From an uncultured Ellagibacter sp. (GTDB taxonomy: Bacteria > Actinomycetota > Coriobacteriia > Coriobacteriales > Eggerthellaceae), in assembly GCF_934643285.1 (NCBI RefSeq), contig NZ_CAKUBT010000006.1:1-64000 (forward strand): a stretch of 64,000 nucleotides of DNA. Reading direction: 5' to 3'. Position 1 is the stretch's first letter, and each line of letters starts with the position of its first letter. The notes below the pieces were generated by a model. It saw nothing but the letters and a program-made list of their open reading frames with translations. It had not been told where the DNA came from and did no database searches. The translations under genes and the position numbers were made by a program. Positions 36,145 through 43,470 of the stretch are shown piece by piece.

Positions 36145-38445
36145 CTAGTCTTTCATGCTGTCGACGCGCGTGATGGAGCAGATGCCGTTCTTGTACGGCG
36201 CGCCATATCCGGTGACGCCGACGCTCTCGTGCGGAATGAGGTTGTTGGCGTTCGCGTCGAACACGCCGAAGAGGTTAGGAGCCTCGCCGTCCTGCTCGGG
36301 GAACCACCAAGCGTGTTCCACGTGAACGGTCTTCTCGTTGACCTCGTAGGTGAGGTGCGCCTTCTGCGTGCACTTGCCGAACATGGTCTCGACGCGCACC
36401 CAGTCGCCTTCGCGGATGCCGTACTTCTCGGCCGTTGCCGGGTTGATGGTCACAAGCGGATCGGGATGCAGCGCGCGCAGCGAGGGAACCTGTCGGTGCT
36501 CGGAGTGGAAAGCGCTGATATGGCGGCCGCCCGTGGTATAGACGAGCGGATACTTCTCCACGACCTCAGGCGGTTGGGACACGGGGCTGTAGTCAGGTTC
36601 CTCGAAATAGGGAACCGGCTTTTCGTCATAGGCCTCGAGCACGTAGGAGTACAGCTCCACGCGGCCGGTGACCGTCTGGAAACCGGGCTGCCCGTCGTCG
36701 CGCAAATCGCCTGTCTCGTACTTGCGGTACTTGTAGTCGGCTTGGATGACGGACTTCTCGCGCAGTTCCTCGATGCCGTAGCCGTAGTTCTCCTTCAGCT
36801 TGGTGTCGAAGAAGTCATCAATCGTGGTGAAGTCTCCCCAAATCTCGGGGCGCATGCGCTTGCCCATGTCGACTAAGATCTCGAGGTCGCTTTTCGTGTT
36901 GGGGTTCTCCACCGCGGTGTTCATAGCGCCCACGAAGTGCTGATTGCGCCCGTAGTTCGGCGTGACCAGGCCATCGTGCTCGGCGAAGGTCGAAAGCGGC
37001 AAGACCAAATCGCACAGGCCCATGATGGTCGGGGTCATGAAGATGTCCTGCGCCACGATGAAATCAAGGTCCTTCATCGCCGCGTACCAACGCTGCGGCT
37101 GGTCAGCCATGCAGGCGAGCGGGTTCGAGCCGATAAGCCAGCACATGCGCAGCGGGTAATACTCGGGATAATCCTTGTACATGCCCTCGAGCCAGTTCAG
37201 AAGCGTGTCGCCCTGAACGCCGCCCATGGCAGCGCCCGTGTTGAACATGCGGTACTTGCCCGTGGGGTCAACGATATGCTTCTCCGCCATGCCCTCGGTG
37301 AGCGTGTCGGACATGTCATAGCGCCACTGACCGATGAAGCTCGTAGGCTTCGTGATGGTGATTCCGCCGGGCACGTCGATGTAGCCGCAAATGGCGCAAA
37401 TCGCCATGAAGCACTGTGCCGCCTGCGTGGACTGCTTGGACTGGTCAAGCGCAACGCCCCAGGTCGCGGTAGAAGGCGCATTCGTCGCGAAGGCGCGTGC
37501 GGCTCCCACGAGCTGCTCGGGGTCGACCCAGGAAACCTCCTCGACCTTCTCGGGCGTCCAAGGCTTCACCGCCTCGGAGAGCTCCTCGAAGCCGTAGCAC
37601 CACTTTTCGACGAAATCATGATCGTAGAGGTCCTCGGAGATGATGACGTTCAAAAAGCCCATGCCGACAGCAGCGTCGGTGCCGGGGCGCAGCTGCAGGT
37701 GGTATTCCGAGTGCGCGCCGAGCCAGGTCAGACGCGGGTCGACGGTGATGATCTTCGCACCGCGCTTCATGATATCGATGATGCTGTGGCCAAAGAATCC
37801 GTCGGGGCTCGAGTAGAGCGGGTCCTTGCCCCACACCATGATGTACTTCGGGCAAACCCAGCGCGGATCGTCGTAGCGATCCGGGAAGAACTGCGCGGAG
37901 TCGATTTCGGGCACGCCTGCACCCAGCAGGTAGTTCACGATGGTAGCGCGCGGGCCGTAGCACGCCTCGCCCGAGAACGGATAGGTCGATGCACCGTTCG
38001 GCGTGTTCATGATAGCCGGGCCGTACACCGGGGCATAAAGCGTCGACTCGCGACCCGTGCCCGTCAGCGTGAAGATGCACTCGGCACCGTAGTTCTCCTG
38101 GAAACCGCGAATCTTCTCCTCGAGCAAATCGTAGGCCTCATCCCAAGAAATTTTCTCCCACGTATCCTTACCGCGATCTTCGCGGGCACGCTTCATGGGG
38201 CTCAGCAGACGGTCCTTGTGGTAGACGACCTCGTCGAGCGCGATGCATCTCGGGCACAGACGGCCTTGCGTGATCGGATGGCTCGGGTCGCCTTCCACCT
38301 TCACAATCTTGCCGTCCTTCACATGGATGAACATGCCGCATCCAACCGGATGGTCTCCCGGAGGCGACCATGCGCAGGTGCGGACTTTCAATACCCCGTC
38401 TTCTTCGGTGATGAATGGCTTGCACGAAGCGCAAGTTTCTCCCAT
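36145..38445 (-). CDS. Molybdopterin oxidoreductase, catechol dehydroxylase/transhydroxylase-like
   Basis: A 766-residue DMSO-reductase-superfamily enzyme. An N-terminal CASC pair (C5, C8) precedes the cluster motif (C24, C36, C64, C67) within TCAWSPPGDHPVGCG and GRLCPRC. Pterin-binding segments include MVWGKDPLYSS, TVDPRLTWLG and QLRPGTDAAVG; GEACYGPR may supply the Mo ligand. There is no Tat signal. The start at 38445 follows AAGGAGGGGGAG. Layout with a small ferredoxin, an MFS permease and a membrane LuxR regulator resembles gut Eggerthellaceae catechol dehydroxylases and pyrogallol transhydroxylase relatives, so reductive dehydroxylation of a phenolic is the favoured role. The exact substrate cannot be read. 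Confidence 0.88.
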   Translation of the reverse strand: MGETCASCKPFITEEDGVLKVRTCAWSPPGDHPVGCGMFIHVKDGKIVKVEGDPSHPITQGRLCPRCIALDEVVYHKDRLLSPMKRAREDRGKDTWEKISWDEAYDLLEEKIRGFQENYGAECIFTLTGTGRESTLYAPVYGPAIMNTPNGASTYPFSGEACYGPRATIVNYLLGAGVPEIDSAQFFPDRYDDPRWVCPKYIMVWGKDPLYSSPDGFFGHSIIDIMKRGAKIITVDPRLTWLGAHSEYHLQLRPGTDAAVGMGFLNVIISEDLYDHDFVEKWCYGFEELSEAVKPWTPEKVEEVSWVDPEQLVGAARAFATNAPSTATWGVALDQSKQSTQAAQCFMAICAICGYIDVPGGITITKPTSFIGQWRYDMSDTLTEGMAEKHIVDPTGKYRMFNTGAAMGGVQGDTLLNWLEGMYKDYPEYYPLRMCWLIGSNPLACMADQPQRWYAAMKDLDFIVAQDIFMTPTIMGLCDLVLPLSTFAEHDGLVTPNYGRNQHFVGAMNTAVENPNTKSDLEILVDMGKRMRPEIWGDFTTIDDFFDTKLKENYGYGIEELREKSVIQADYKYRKYETGDLRDDGQPGFQTVTGRVELYSYVLEAYDEKPVPYFEEPDYSPVSQPPEVVEKYPLVYTTGGRHISAFHSEHRQVPSLRALHPDPLVTINPATAEKYGIREGDWVRVETMFGKCTQKAHLTYEVNEKTVHVEHAWWFPEQDGEAPNLFGVFDANANNLIPHESVGVTGYGAPYKNGICSITRVDSMKD

Positions 38446-38684
38446 TACACTCCCCCTCCTTCGTCGGTTTTCGCGAAGGCCTCGCCAGACCCTCGCGTCA
38501 TTTCGAGCAACCCGAACTCTACGCTTTGGGAGCTGGGGGGAGAAAGACCCGTCGCGGGGTGTTTCAGGCATTCCCACGCTTCGGGACGCAAACCCCCCAT
38601 AGCGGGGGGTCGGACTCCCCCCTACGGGTCTCACCTGCGGAAAGAAAGTAGGGTATGCTATATAGCGGGAAAAGGAGGGAGACT

Positions 38685-38885
38685 ATGTCGTGTTACACCT
38701 GCACGCACTGCAACAAGTGCGGCATGTTCTCGATCAAGGTCGTCGTGGTGTGCAAAAGCTGCGGGACGGAGGTACCCGTGGGGGCAGGTGCGTGCCCTGC
38801 ATGCGGGGGCACCTCCCTTGCGCAGAAGGTCATCAAGCCCGCCGCGACTACATCCGCAGATAAAGCTCCTCGACCGCATCAATGA
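38685..38885 (+). CDS. Small zinc-ribbon/Cys-rich protein
   Basis: A 66-residue protein beginning MSCYTCTHCNKCG. It has two cysteine pairs at the N-terminus (CxxCxxCxxC) and a zinc-ribbon-like pair of knuckles (CKSCG and CPACGG). The start follows a strong AAGGAGGG site, and TATGCT at 38654-38659 may be its -10 box. It is divergent from the dehydroxylase-like gene across 239 bases containing CCCCCC/GGGGGG dyads. Its 3' end overlaps the convergent LuxR-type gene by 38 bases. It may bind zinc or an Fe-S cluster; the function is unknown. Its small size leaves some doubt, but the ribosome site and Cys spacing argue it is real. Confidence 0.7.
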   Translation: MSCYTCTHCNKCGMFSIKVVVVCKSCGTEVPVGAGACPACGGTSLAQKVIKPAATTSADKAPRPHQ

Positions 38886-40395
38886 GCTCTTGGCGCGAAT
38901 GGATGCCAAGCTTTGCGTACACGTTTTTCACGTAGCCCTTCGCCGTGTTCTGCGCGATGACCAACTCGTCGGCAACGTATCCGATCGTTCTGCCGCGCGC
39001 GAGCAAGGCGAGCACTTCCGTCTCGCGCGCCGTCAGCTTCGCCTCCGAAGCGAGCGTCGTGCATGCGCGATCGAAAAGCGCACCGGGCGCCTCCTCGGGG
39101 GTATTTGCCCGTTCGACATTTGTCGTCGATTCGTTAGGGACTTGTCCTTCGGCGGCGCGCTGGCTTAAGCGCTCGACCGCCTGCTGCTCCTGCTTCGCGA
39201 GCATCACATCGAGCGCCCGCTCGATAGTGCCCGTGGAAAGCGCCAAGGTGAACGCAAGCACGAGAAGGACGCTCATGACGGCAAGATAGGCCACGTAGTA
39301 AACGGAATCGCCCGAGAAAAGCCCCTGGTTCAGCATCACCACCACGACGCCGACCGTCGTGCCGAGAGCCGACGCGCCGCGCCCGAAGCCGAACACGCGC
39401 GTGGGAGTGAGCGTCGTTCGACCCGCAAGGTCGACGAGCAAGCACCACACCACGATCACGAAGATGTTGTACAGCACGCCCGTGATCGCGCTCTGCACGA
39501 TGTCGGGGGAGCCCAGCACCGGCGTGACGAGCATCGCGAACGCCATGAGCAGGCCGATCGGCAGATAAAGCGAGCTCACGTTGAAGTTGCGCGTGCGAAG
39601 GAGCAGGCATAGCCCCAAGATGAAGCCCGCGATGCACACAATCGAGATGATGCATTCGATCGGCGTCGACGCGCCACTGACGACGATCATGCCGATGCCC
39701 TTCGACACGCCTGCAGCCAGCGCAAACGCGCACACGGCAAGGACAAGGCGCACGAAGAACCCACGTGGCAGCTTGTCGATGCTGATTGCCTCTTCAAGTG
39801 GGTCGGACTCGCTCACCTCATCGGGCACGCAGAACGAGCAGAACACCGACGCGAACGGCAAAAGCGACACGAGGACAATCGAGATGTCGCCCGGAGCACC
39901 CTTCACCGCAAAGTAAATGAGGAAGGAGAGAAGCGCTGCGCTGCTGATGGTGATGCACGCCTCCGTGCCGCTCAGACGGCTGGTCACCAGACCGACGCGC
40001 AAGCACACGAACGCCGTGCCGAGACCCGTTCCCGCCATGGCGACGTCATAAGCGAGGCTTCCAGTGCCATAACCCGTCGCGACGATAAACGTGGATACCG
40101 AGGCGATGATGGCCATGACGATCGCCAGCGGACCGTGCGCAATGCGCCTGTTGAAAAACGAGTCGAACGCACCTGCCAAAAACAGGCACGCGGTCAGCGG
40201 GATGCCGGAGAGCATATAGTTGCGCAAGAAACGCGATACGGCGTCGTCAGCCCCCGAAAGGGAAACCAGATCGACCCCCGTCACGGAAAGCAGGATCCAT
40301 GCTCCGTAAAAGCTATAGCTTAGATATCGAAGCTGCGGAAGCCTATTGCCGATGCTCGACAAGGCCCAACTGATTCCCGCTGCTTTATTCTCCAC
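38848..40395 (-). CDS. LuxR-type regulator with multi-TM (transporter-like) N-terminus
   Basis: A 515-residue protein. Residues 1-385 hold about twelve hydrophobic segments resembling an MFS permease; a charged linker follows, then a LuxR/GerE helix-turn-helix at the C-terminus (LTARETEVLALLARGRTI, AQNTAKGYVKNVYAKLGI). Such membrane-LuxR proteins are common in Eggerthellaceae, often beside molybdoenzyme operons, where they are thought to sense the substrate at the membrane and activate the neighbouring genes. Here it lies next to the dehydroxylase-like operon. Translation starts at GTG (40395) after AGGGGAC. Confidence 0.88.
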   Translation of the reverse strand: MENKAAGISWALSSIGNRLPQLRYLSYSFYGAWILLSVTGVDLVSLSGADDAVSRFLRNYMLSGIPLTACLFLAGAFDSFFNRRIAHGPLAIVMAIIASVSTFIVATGYGTGSLAYDVAMAGTGLGTAFVCLRVGLVTSRLSGTEACITISSAALLSFLIYFAVKGAPGDISIVLVSLLPFASVFCSFCVPDEVSESDPLEEAISIDKLPRGFFVRLVLAVCAFALAAGVSKGIGMIVVSGASTPIECIISIVCIAGFILGLCLLLRTRNFNVSSLYLPIGLLMAFAMLVTPVLGSPDIVQSAITGVLYNIFVIVVWCLLVDLAGRTTLTPTRVFGFGRGASALGTTVGVVVVMLNQGLFSGDSVYYVAYLAVMSVLLVLAFTLALSTGTIERALDVMLAKQEQQAVERLSQRAAEGQVPNESTTNVERANTPEEAPGALFDRACTTLASEAKLTARETEVLALLARGRTIGYVADELVIAQNTAKGYVKNVYAKLGIHSRQELIDAVEELYLRM

Positions 40396-40478
40396 GTACG
40401 TCCCCTATTGTCCGCTCTGAACGCGCGAACCCCTTTCGCGCGTTGTCCATTATGCGGCTTAGGATGTTGTTTCGCTAG

Positions 40479-40913
40479 CTATTCCTTGGGGTTTGCGCAA
40501 TCGGGGCACAGGCCGGTGAAGATGATGTCGAAGCCCTCGATCTGGAACCCGTGGGTGTCGCGCACGCTCGAAAGCAGGCCCTCGCTCGGCATCTCGACGT
40601 CGTAGACAACACCGCATTCGCGGCAGATCGCGTGGTAGTGGCAATCGCAGCGGAAGTCATAGCGGTCGGCACCCCCCGCCACGGGGATATGGAGCACCTC
40701 GCCCTGCTCGGTCAGCACGTTCAAGTTGCGGTACACCGTCGCCCGCGAGATGCTCGGGTGCTTCTCGCGCACCGCGTCGTACACGTCTGCTGAAGTGGGG
40801 TGGTTATGAAGCGAGCGAACCGCCTCGAGCACAAGCGCTCGCTGTCGTGTGTTCCTCGTCGCCGCGCAACTAGCAGCACCCGTTTTCGCCGTAACCTTCG
40901 ATATGTTCGCCAT
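40479..40913 (-). CDS. Fur/PerR-family transcriptional regulator
   Basis: A 144-residue Fur-family repressor. The winged-helix domain (RNTRQRALVLEAVRS; HPSISRATVYRNLNVL recognition helix) is followed by a C-terminal dimerisation domain with two structural-zinc cysteine pairs (CREC and CPDC) and the CDCHYHAIC metal-site segment. The spacing and the preserved Cys pairs fit PerR (peroxide sensing) or Fur (iron). The target genes are unknown; the FeoAB gene at 50765-53296 is a possible one. The start at 40913 has GAGGCGAA; Met five codons upstream is also open. Confidence 0.9.
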   Translation of the reverse strand: MANISKVTAKTGAASCAATRNTRQRALVLEAVRSLHNHPTSADVYDAVREKHPSISRATVYRNLNVLTEQGEVLHIPVAGGADRYDFRCDCHYHAICRECGVVYDVEMPSEGLLSSVRDTHGFQIEGFDIIFTGLCPDCANPKE

Positions 40914-40991
40914 TTCGCCTCTTTTCAAGCTTGCTAATCGTAATCTTAATAGGAGTATATATCATTAGCAGAGCCTTTATGCAAGCATGAC

Positions 40992-41024
40992 GAAGGCTCC
41001 GACGGAAAATCCATCGGAGCCTTC
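40992..41024 (-). terminator. Hairpin after amt-glnB
   Basis: GAAGGCTCCGA and TCGGAGCCTTC form an 11-bp stem with an 11-nt loop, downstream of glnB. No T tract follows, so it may act with Rho or stabilise the message. Confidence 0.5.
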
Positions 41025-41066
41025 TGAATTGGAGAACTCAAGCTGTCGCGCGAGCGCCTGCCGGAC

Positions 41067-41405
41067 TTAAACCGCCGACTCTCCGCGCTCATCGGTGCGG
41101 ATGCGGATGACCTCGTCAATCGGAGAGACGAAGATCTTGCCGTCACCCACGTTACCCGTGCGCGCCGTTTCGGTGATGACCTTCACCAGCTCGTCGACTT
41201 CCCCATCACCTACCACGAGCTCGAACTTCACCTTAGGCACCATGTTCAGCAGAACCTCGGTGCCGCGGTAGTATTCCTTCCAGCCATGCTGACTGCCGCA
41301 GCCGTTGACCTGGGAAATCGTCATGCCGCCAACCTTTGCCGCAAAGAGTGCCTCCTTGAGCGGTTCGAGCTTCTCGGGGCGGACAATCGCAGTGATCCTC
41401 TTCAT
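41067..41405 (-). CDS. glnB: Nitrogen regulatory protein P-II (GlnB/GlnK type)
   Basis: A 112-residue PII protein. Its N-terminus MKRITAIVRPEKLEPLKEAL and the VTETARTGNVGDGKIFV nucleotide-binding block are typical. The T loop reads GCGSQHGWKEYYRGTEVLL: Tyr46 is kept, but position 51, the usual uridylylation/adenylylation Tyr, is Val. Regulation is therefore probably by ATP, ADP and 2-oxoglutarate binding alone. It follows amt by 29 bases and probably plugs the AmtB channel under nitrogen sufficiency. The ATG at 41405 has AAGGAG; an upstream in-frame TTG is ignored. Confidence 0.94.
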   Translation of the reverse strand: MKRITAIVRPEKLEPLKEALFAAKVGGMTISQVNGCGSQHGWKEYYRGTEVLLNMVPKVKFELVVGDGEVDELVKVITETARTGNVGDGKIFVSPIDEVIRIRTDERGESAV

Positions 41406-41434
41406 AGGTTTCAACTCCTTCCTAAAAAACTCGC

Positions 41435-42709
41435 CTAGTCAAGACCGATATAGGCAGGGTACGCGGACTCGCCGTGTGCCGCAACGTCGAGGCCTTGCGC
41501 CTCTTCTTCCTCGCTGACGCGCAGGCTGCCCTTGAAGCACGCCTTCGCGATGAGGCCGATGACCACGTCGAGCACGCCGACGAACACGATGGTAATCAGG
41601 ATGCCCAGAATCTGGCTGCCCAAAAGCGAAGCATCACCGGTGTAGATGAGGCCGCCGAAGTCGGTCCAGGAAAGCTCGGGCACGCAGAAGATGCCAGTGC
41701 AGATGCCGCCGACGATGCCGCCGACTGCGTGGCAACCGAACGCATCAAGCGCGTCGTCGTAGCCAATCTTCGCCTTGCAGAAGGAAATCGCGAAGTAGCA
41801 GATGGGGGAAACGATGAGGCCCATGACGAGTGCGGCCCAAGGCTCCACGAAGCCAGCAGCGGGAGTGATAACGACGAGGCCCGCAACAAGACCGGTGGCA
41901 GCGCCAACGAGGGTGGGCTTGCCGACCTTCACGCGCTCGACGATCATCCAGGAAACGAGCGCCGCGCCGGATGCGACAACCGTGTTGATGAGGGCCAGAC
42001 CCGCAACGCCATCAGCGGCGAACTGGGAGCCGGCGTTGAAGCCGAACCAGCCGAACCACAGAAGCGCAGCACCCAGGGCAACGAAGGGAACGTTGTGCGG
42101 GCGGTAGCTCATCATGCCGAAGCCCTTGCGCTTGCCCAGAAGCAGGCAGAGGATAAGGCCGGTCAAGCCAGAGGAAATGTGGACAACGTCGCCACCTGCG
42201 AAGTCGAGCGCGCCGATGGTGTCGCCGATGAGGCTGCCATCGCCGCCCCAAACCATGTGAGCCAGCGGCGGGTACACCACGATGGTCCAAATGGCCACGA
42301 ACGCGCAAATCGCGCCGAACTTCATGCGGCCTGCAAGGGAGCCGGTGATGATGGCCGTGGTGATCATGCAGAAGGCCATCTGGAAGACGAAGTCGATGAT
42401 GGACGGATAAACCGCGTCTTCGGGAACTGCTTCGGCTTCAGCAAGCATATCGCTCGTACCGCTTAAGAAGCCCAGCTGATCAAAGCCCCCGAAAAAGGGG
42501 ATCGAACCGTCTCCGCCGTAGGCGAACGACCATCCGCAAATCGTCCACGTGATTGCAACGATGCCAATAACTCCGAACACCATGACCATCGTGTTGACCA
42601 CGTTCTTGCGACGCGAAAGGCCGCCGTAGAAGAACGCGAGGCCGGGCGTCATGAGCAGGACGAGCATGGCGCAAACGATCATGAATGCCGTTGATCCTGT
42701 GTCAAACAT
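41435..42709 (-). CDS. amt: Ammonium transporter
   Basis: A 424-residue Amt/MEP channel with eleven hydrophobic segments. Conserved blocks are MTPGLAFFYGGLSRRKNVVNTM near the N-terminus, the DFAGGDVVHISSGLTGL region with the first pore His, GWFGFNAGSQ, and DAFGCHAVGGIVGG with the second pore His. It conducts ammonium into the cell and is coupled to the PII protein encoded 29 bases downstream. The start at 42709 has AGAGGAGG seven bases upstream. Confidence 0.95.
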   Translation of the reverse strand: MFDTGSTAFMIVCAMLVLLMTPGLAFFYGGLSRRKNVVNTMVMVFGVIGIVAITWTICGWSFAYGGDGSIPFFGGFDQLGFLSGTSDMLAEAEAVPEDAVYPSIIDFVFQMAFCMITTAIITGSLAGRMKFGAICAFVAIWTIVVYPPLAHMVWGGDGSLIGDTIGALDFAGGDVVHISSGLTGLILCLLLGKRKGFGMMSYRPHNVPFVALGAALLWFGWFGFNAGSQFAADGVAGLALINTVVASGAALVSWMIVERVKVGKPTLVGAATGLVAGLVVITPAAGFVEPWAALVMGLIVSPICYFAISFCKAKIGYDDALDAFGCHAVGGIVGGICTGIFCVPELSWTDFGGLIYTGDASLLGSQILGILITIVFVGVLDVVIGLIAKACFKGSLRVSEEEEAQGLDVAAHGESAYPAYIGLD

Positions 42710-42858
42710 TGCATTACCTCCTCTAATCTCACTAACGTGCATCTGTATGACAGAGAAGATAATCGCACCAGAAGACGGGCTCAAACGGCGCGATGCCCAG
42801 TGTTAACGTTTATTCAAACGCAACGTAACAAACGGGAAGCGCGAGCGAAACAGAAAAG

Positions 42859-42892
42859 AAATAACCCCAGGTCACTTGGCCTAGGGTTATTG
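42859..42892 (-). terminator. Terminator of the HTH gene
   Basis: On the minus strand, AATAACCC..GG pairs with CC..GGGTTATT and is followed by TCTTTT. It separates the HipB-like gene from amt. Confidence 0.8.
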
Positions 42893-43005
42893 TTTCAAAC
42901 GGATTTCAGGACACCGCTCGCCGATGGGGTGAGGGTTGGTGCCCCCGTTCTTGGAGTGCCGCCGCTCGCTTATGGCGCCGCCGTCTCAAGGGCAAGAATC
43001 CCTTT

Positions 43006-43242
43006 TCATTCGGTCACCTTCACGTCCGCGCCTTTGGGAACGATGACCATGCGAAAGCCCAGTTGCTGCAGGTAGCGGTTGACCTTGACTGCCGACACAT
43101 TCTTTCCCGTCTCAAGCGCCGAAAGAGTCACCGACGAGAAGCCGAGCTTTTTAGCCATCTCGACCTGCGTGATGCCGCGCTCCCTGCGCGCCTCGCGCAA
43201 GAACTCGCCAATGTCCTCGTATGAGTAAGCGTTGGTCCACAT
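43006..43242 (-). CDS. Orphan HipB-like XRE/HTH regulator
   Basis: A 78-residue protein with a five-helix XRE domain: IGEFLREARRERGITQVEMA, then KLGFSSVTLSALETGK. The tail (VNRYLQQLGFRMVIVPKG) matches HipB-type antitoxins, which repress their own operon. No HipA-like kinase or other toxin gene follows; a terminator comes straight after. The start at 43242 (MWTNAYSYED) is chosen because the region upstream is AT-rich promoter DNA. It may be a solitary remnant of a toxin-antitoxin pair, or a free-standing repressor. Confidence 0.82.
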   Translation of the reverse strand: MWTNAYSYEDIGEFLREARRERGITQVEMAKKLGFSSVTLSALETGKNVSAVKVNRYLQQLGFRMVIVPKGADVKVTE

Positions 43243-43254
43243 GATATGCCGCCG

Positions 43255-43341
43255 TTCAAAATACTTTATATTCGCTCTACTGATAAAAATATACAGAAAA
43301 TTTAATAGTATCGCAATATCGCGAATAATAAGTATTTTGAA
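43255..43341. repeat. Inverted repeat flanking the HTH promoter
   Basis: TTCAAAATACTT.A.ATTCGC (43255-43275) is repeated as its reverse complement at 43321-43341 with about two mismatches in 21 bases. The 45 bases between are very AT-rich and contain the promoter. It is a likely operator pair for the encoded HipB-like protein. Confidence 0.7.
43288..43316 (-). promoter_or_regulatory. Promoter of the HipB-like gene
   Basis: TTGCGA (43311-43316) and TATATT (43288-43293) with a 17-base spacer, centred between the arms of the inverted repeat at 43255-43341. Confidence 0.75.
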
Positions 43342-43470
43342 TCCTCGATGCTGGAGGATGGACTCGAAGGCACGACAAAAGCCCATGCCTTCGCTACGAG
43401 CTCACCTGAGTATATGCAGGAATGACGAAAAGTCATCGCCTTCCACGCACAAGATCGCCTGTTGAGCTTG

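Noticed and set aside
36937..39168. 743-residue plus-strand open frame
   Set aside because: Antisense to the dehydroxylase-like gene and the LuxR C-terminus; no domain features.
43006..43242. Complete HipAB toxin-antitoxin pair
   Set aside because: Only the HipB-like gene is present; a terminator follows and the next gene (amt) is unrelated.
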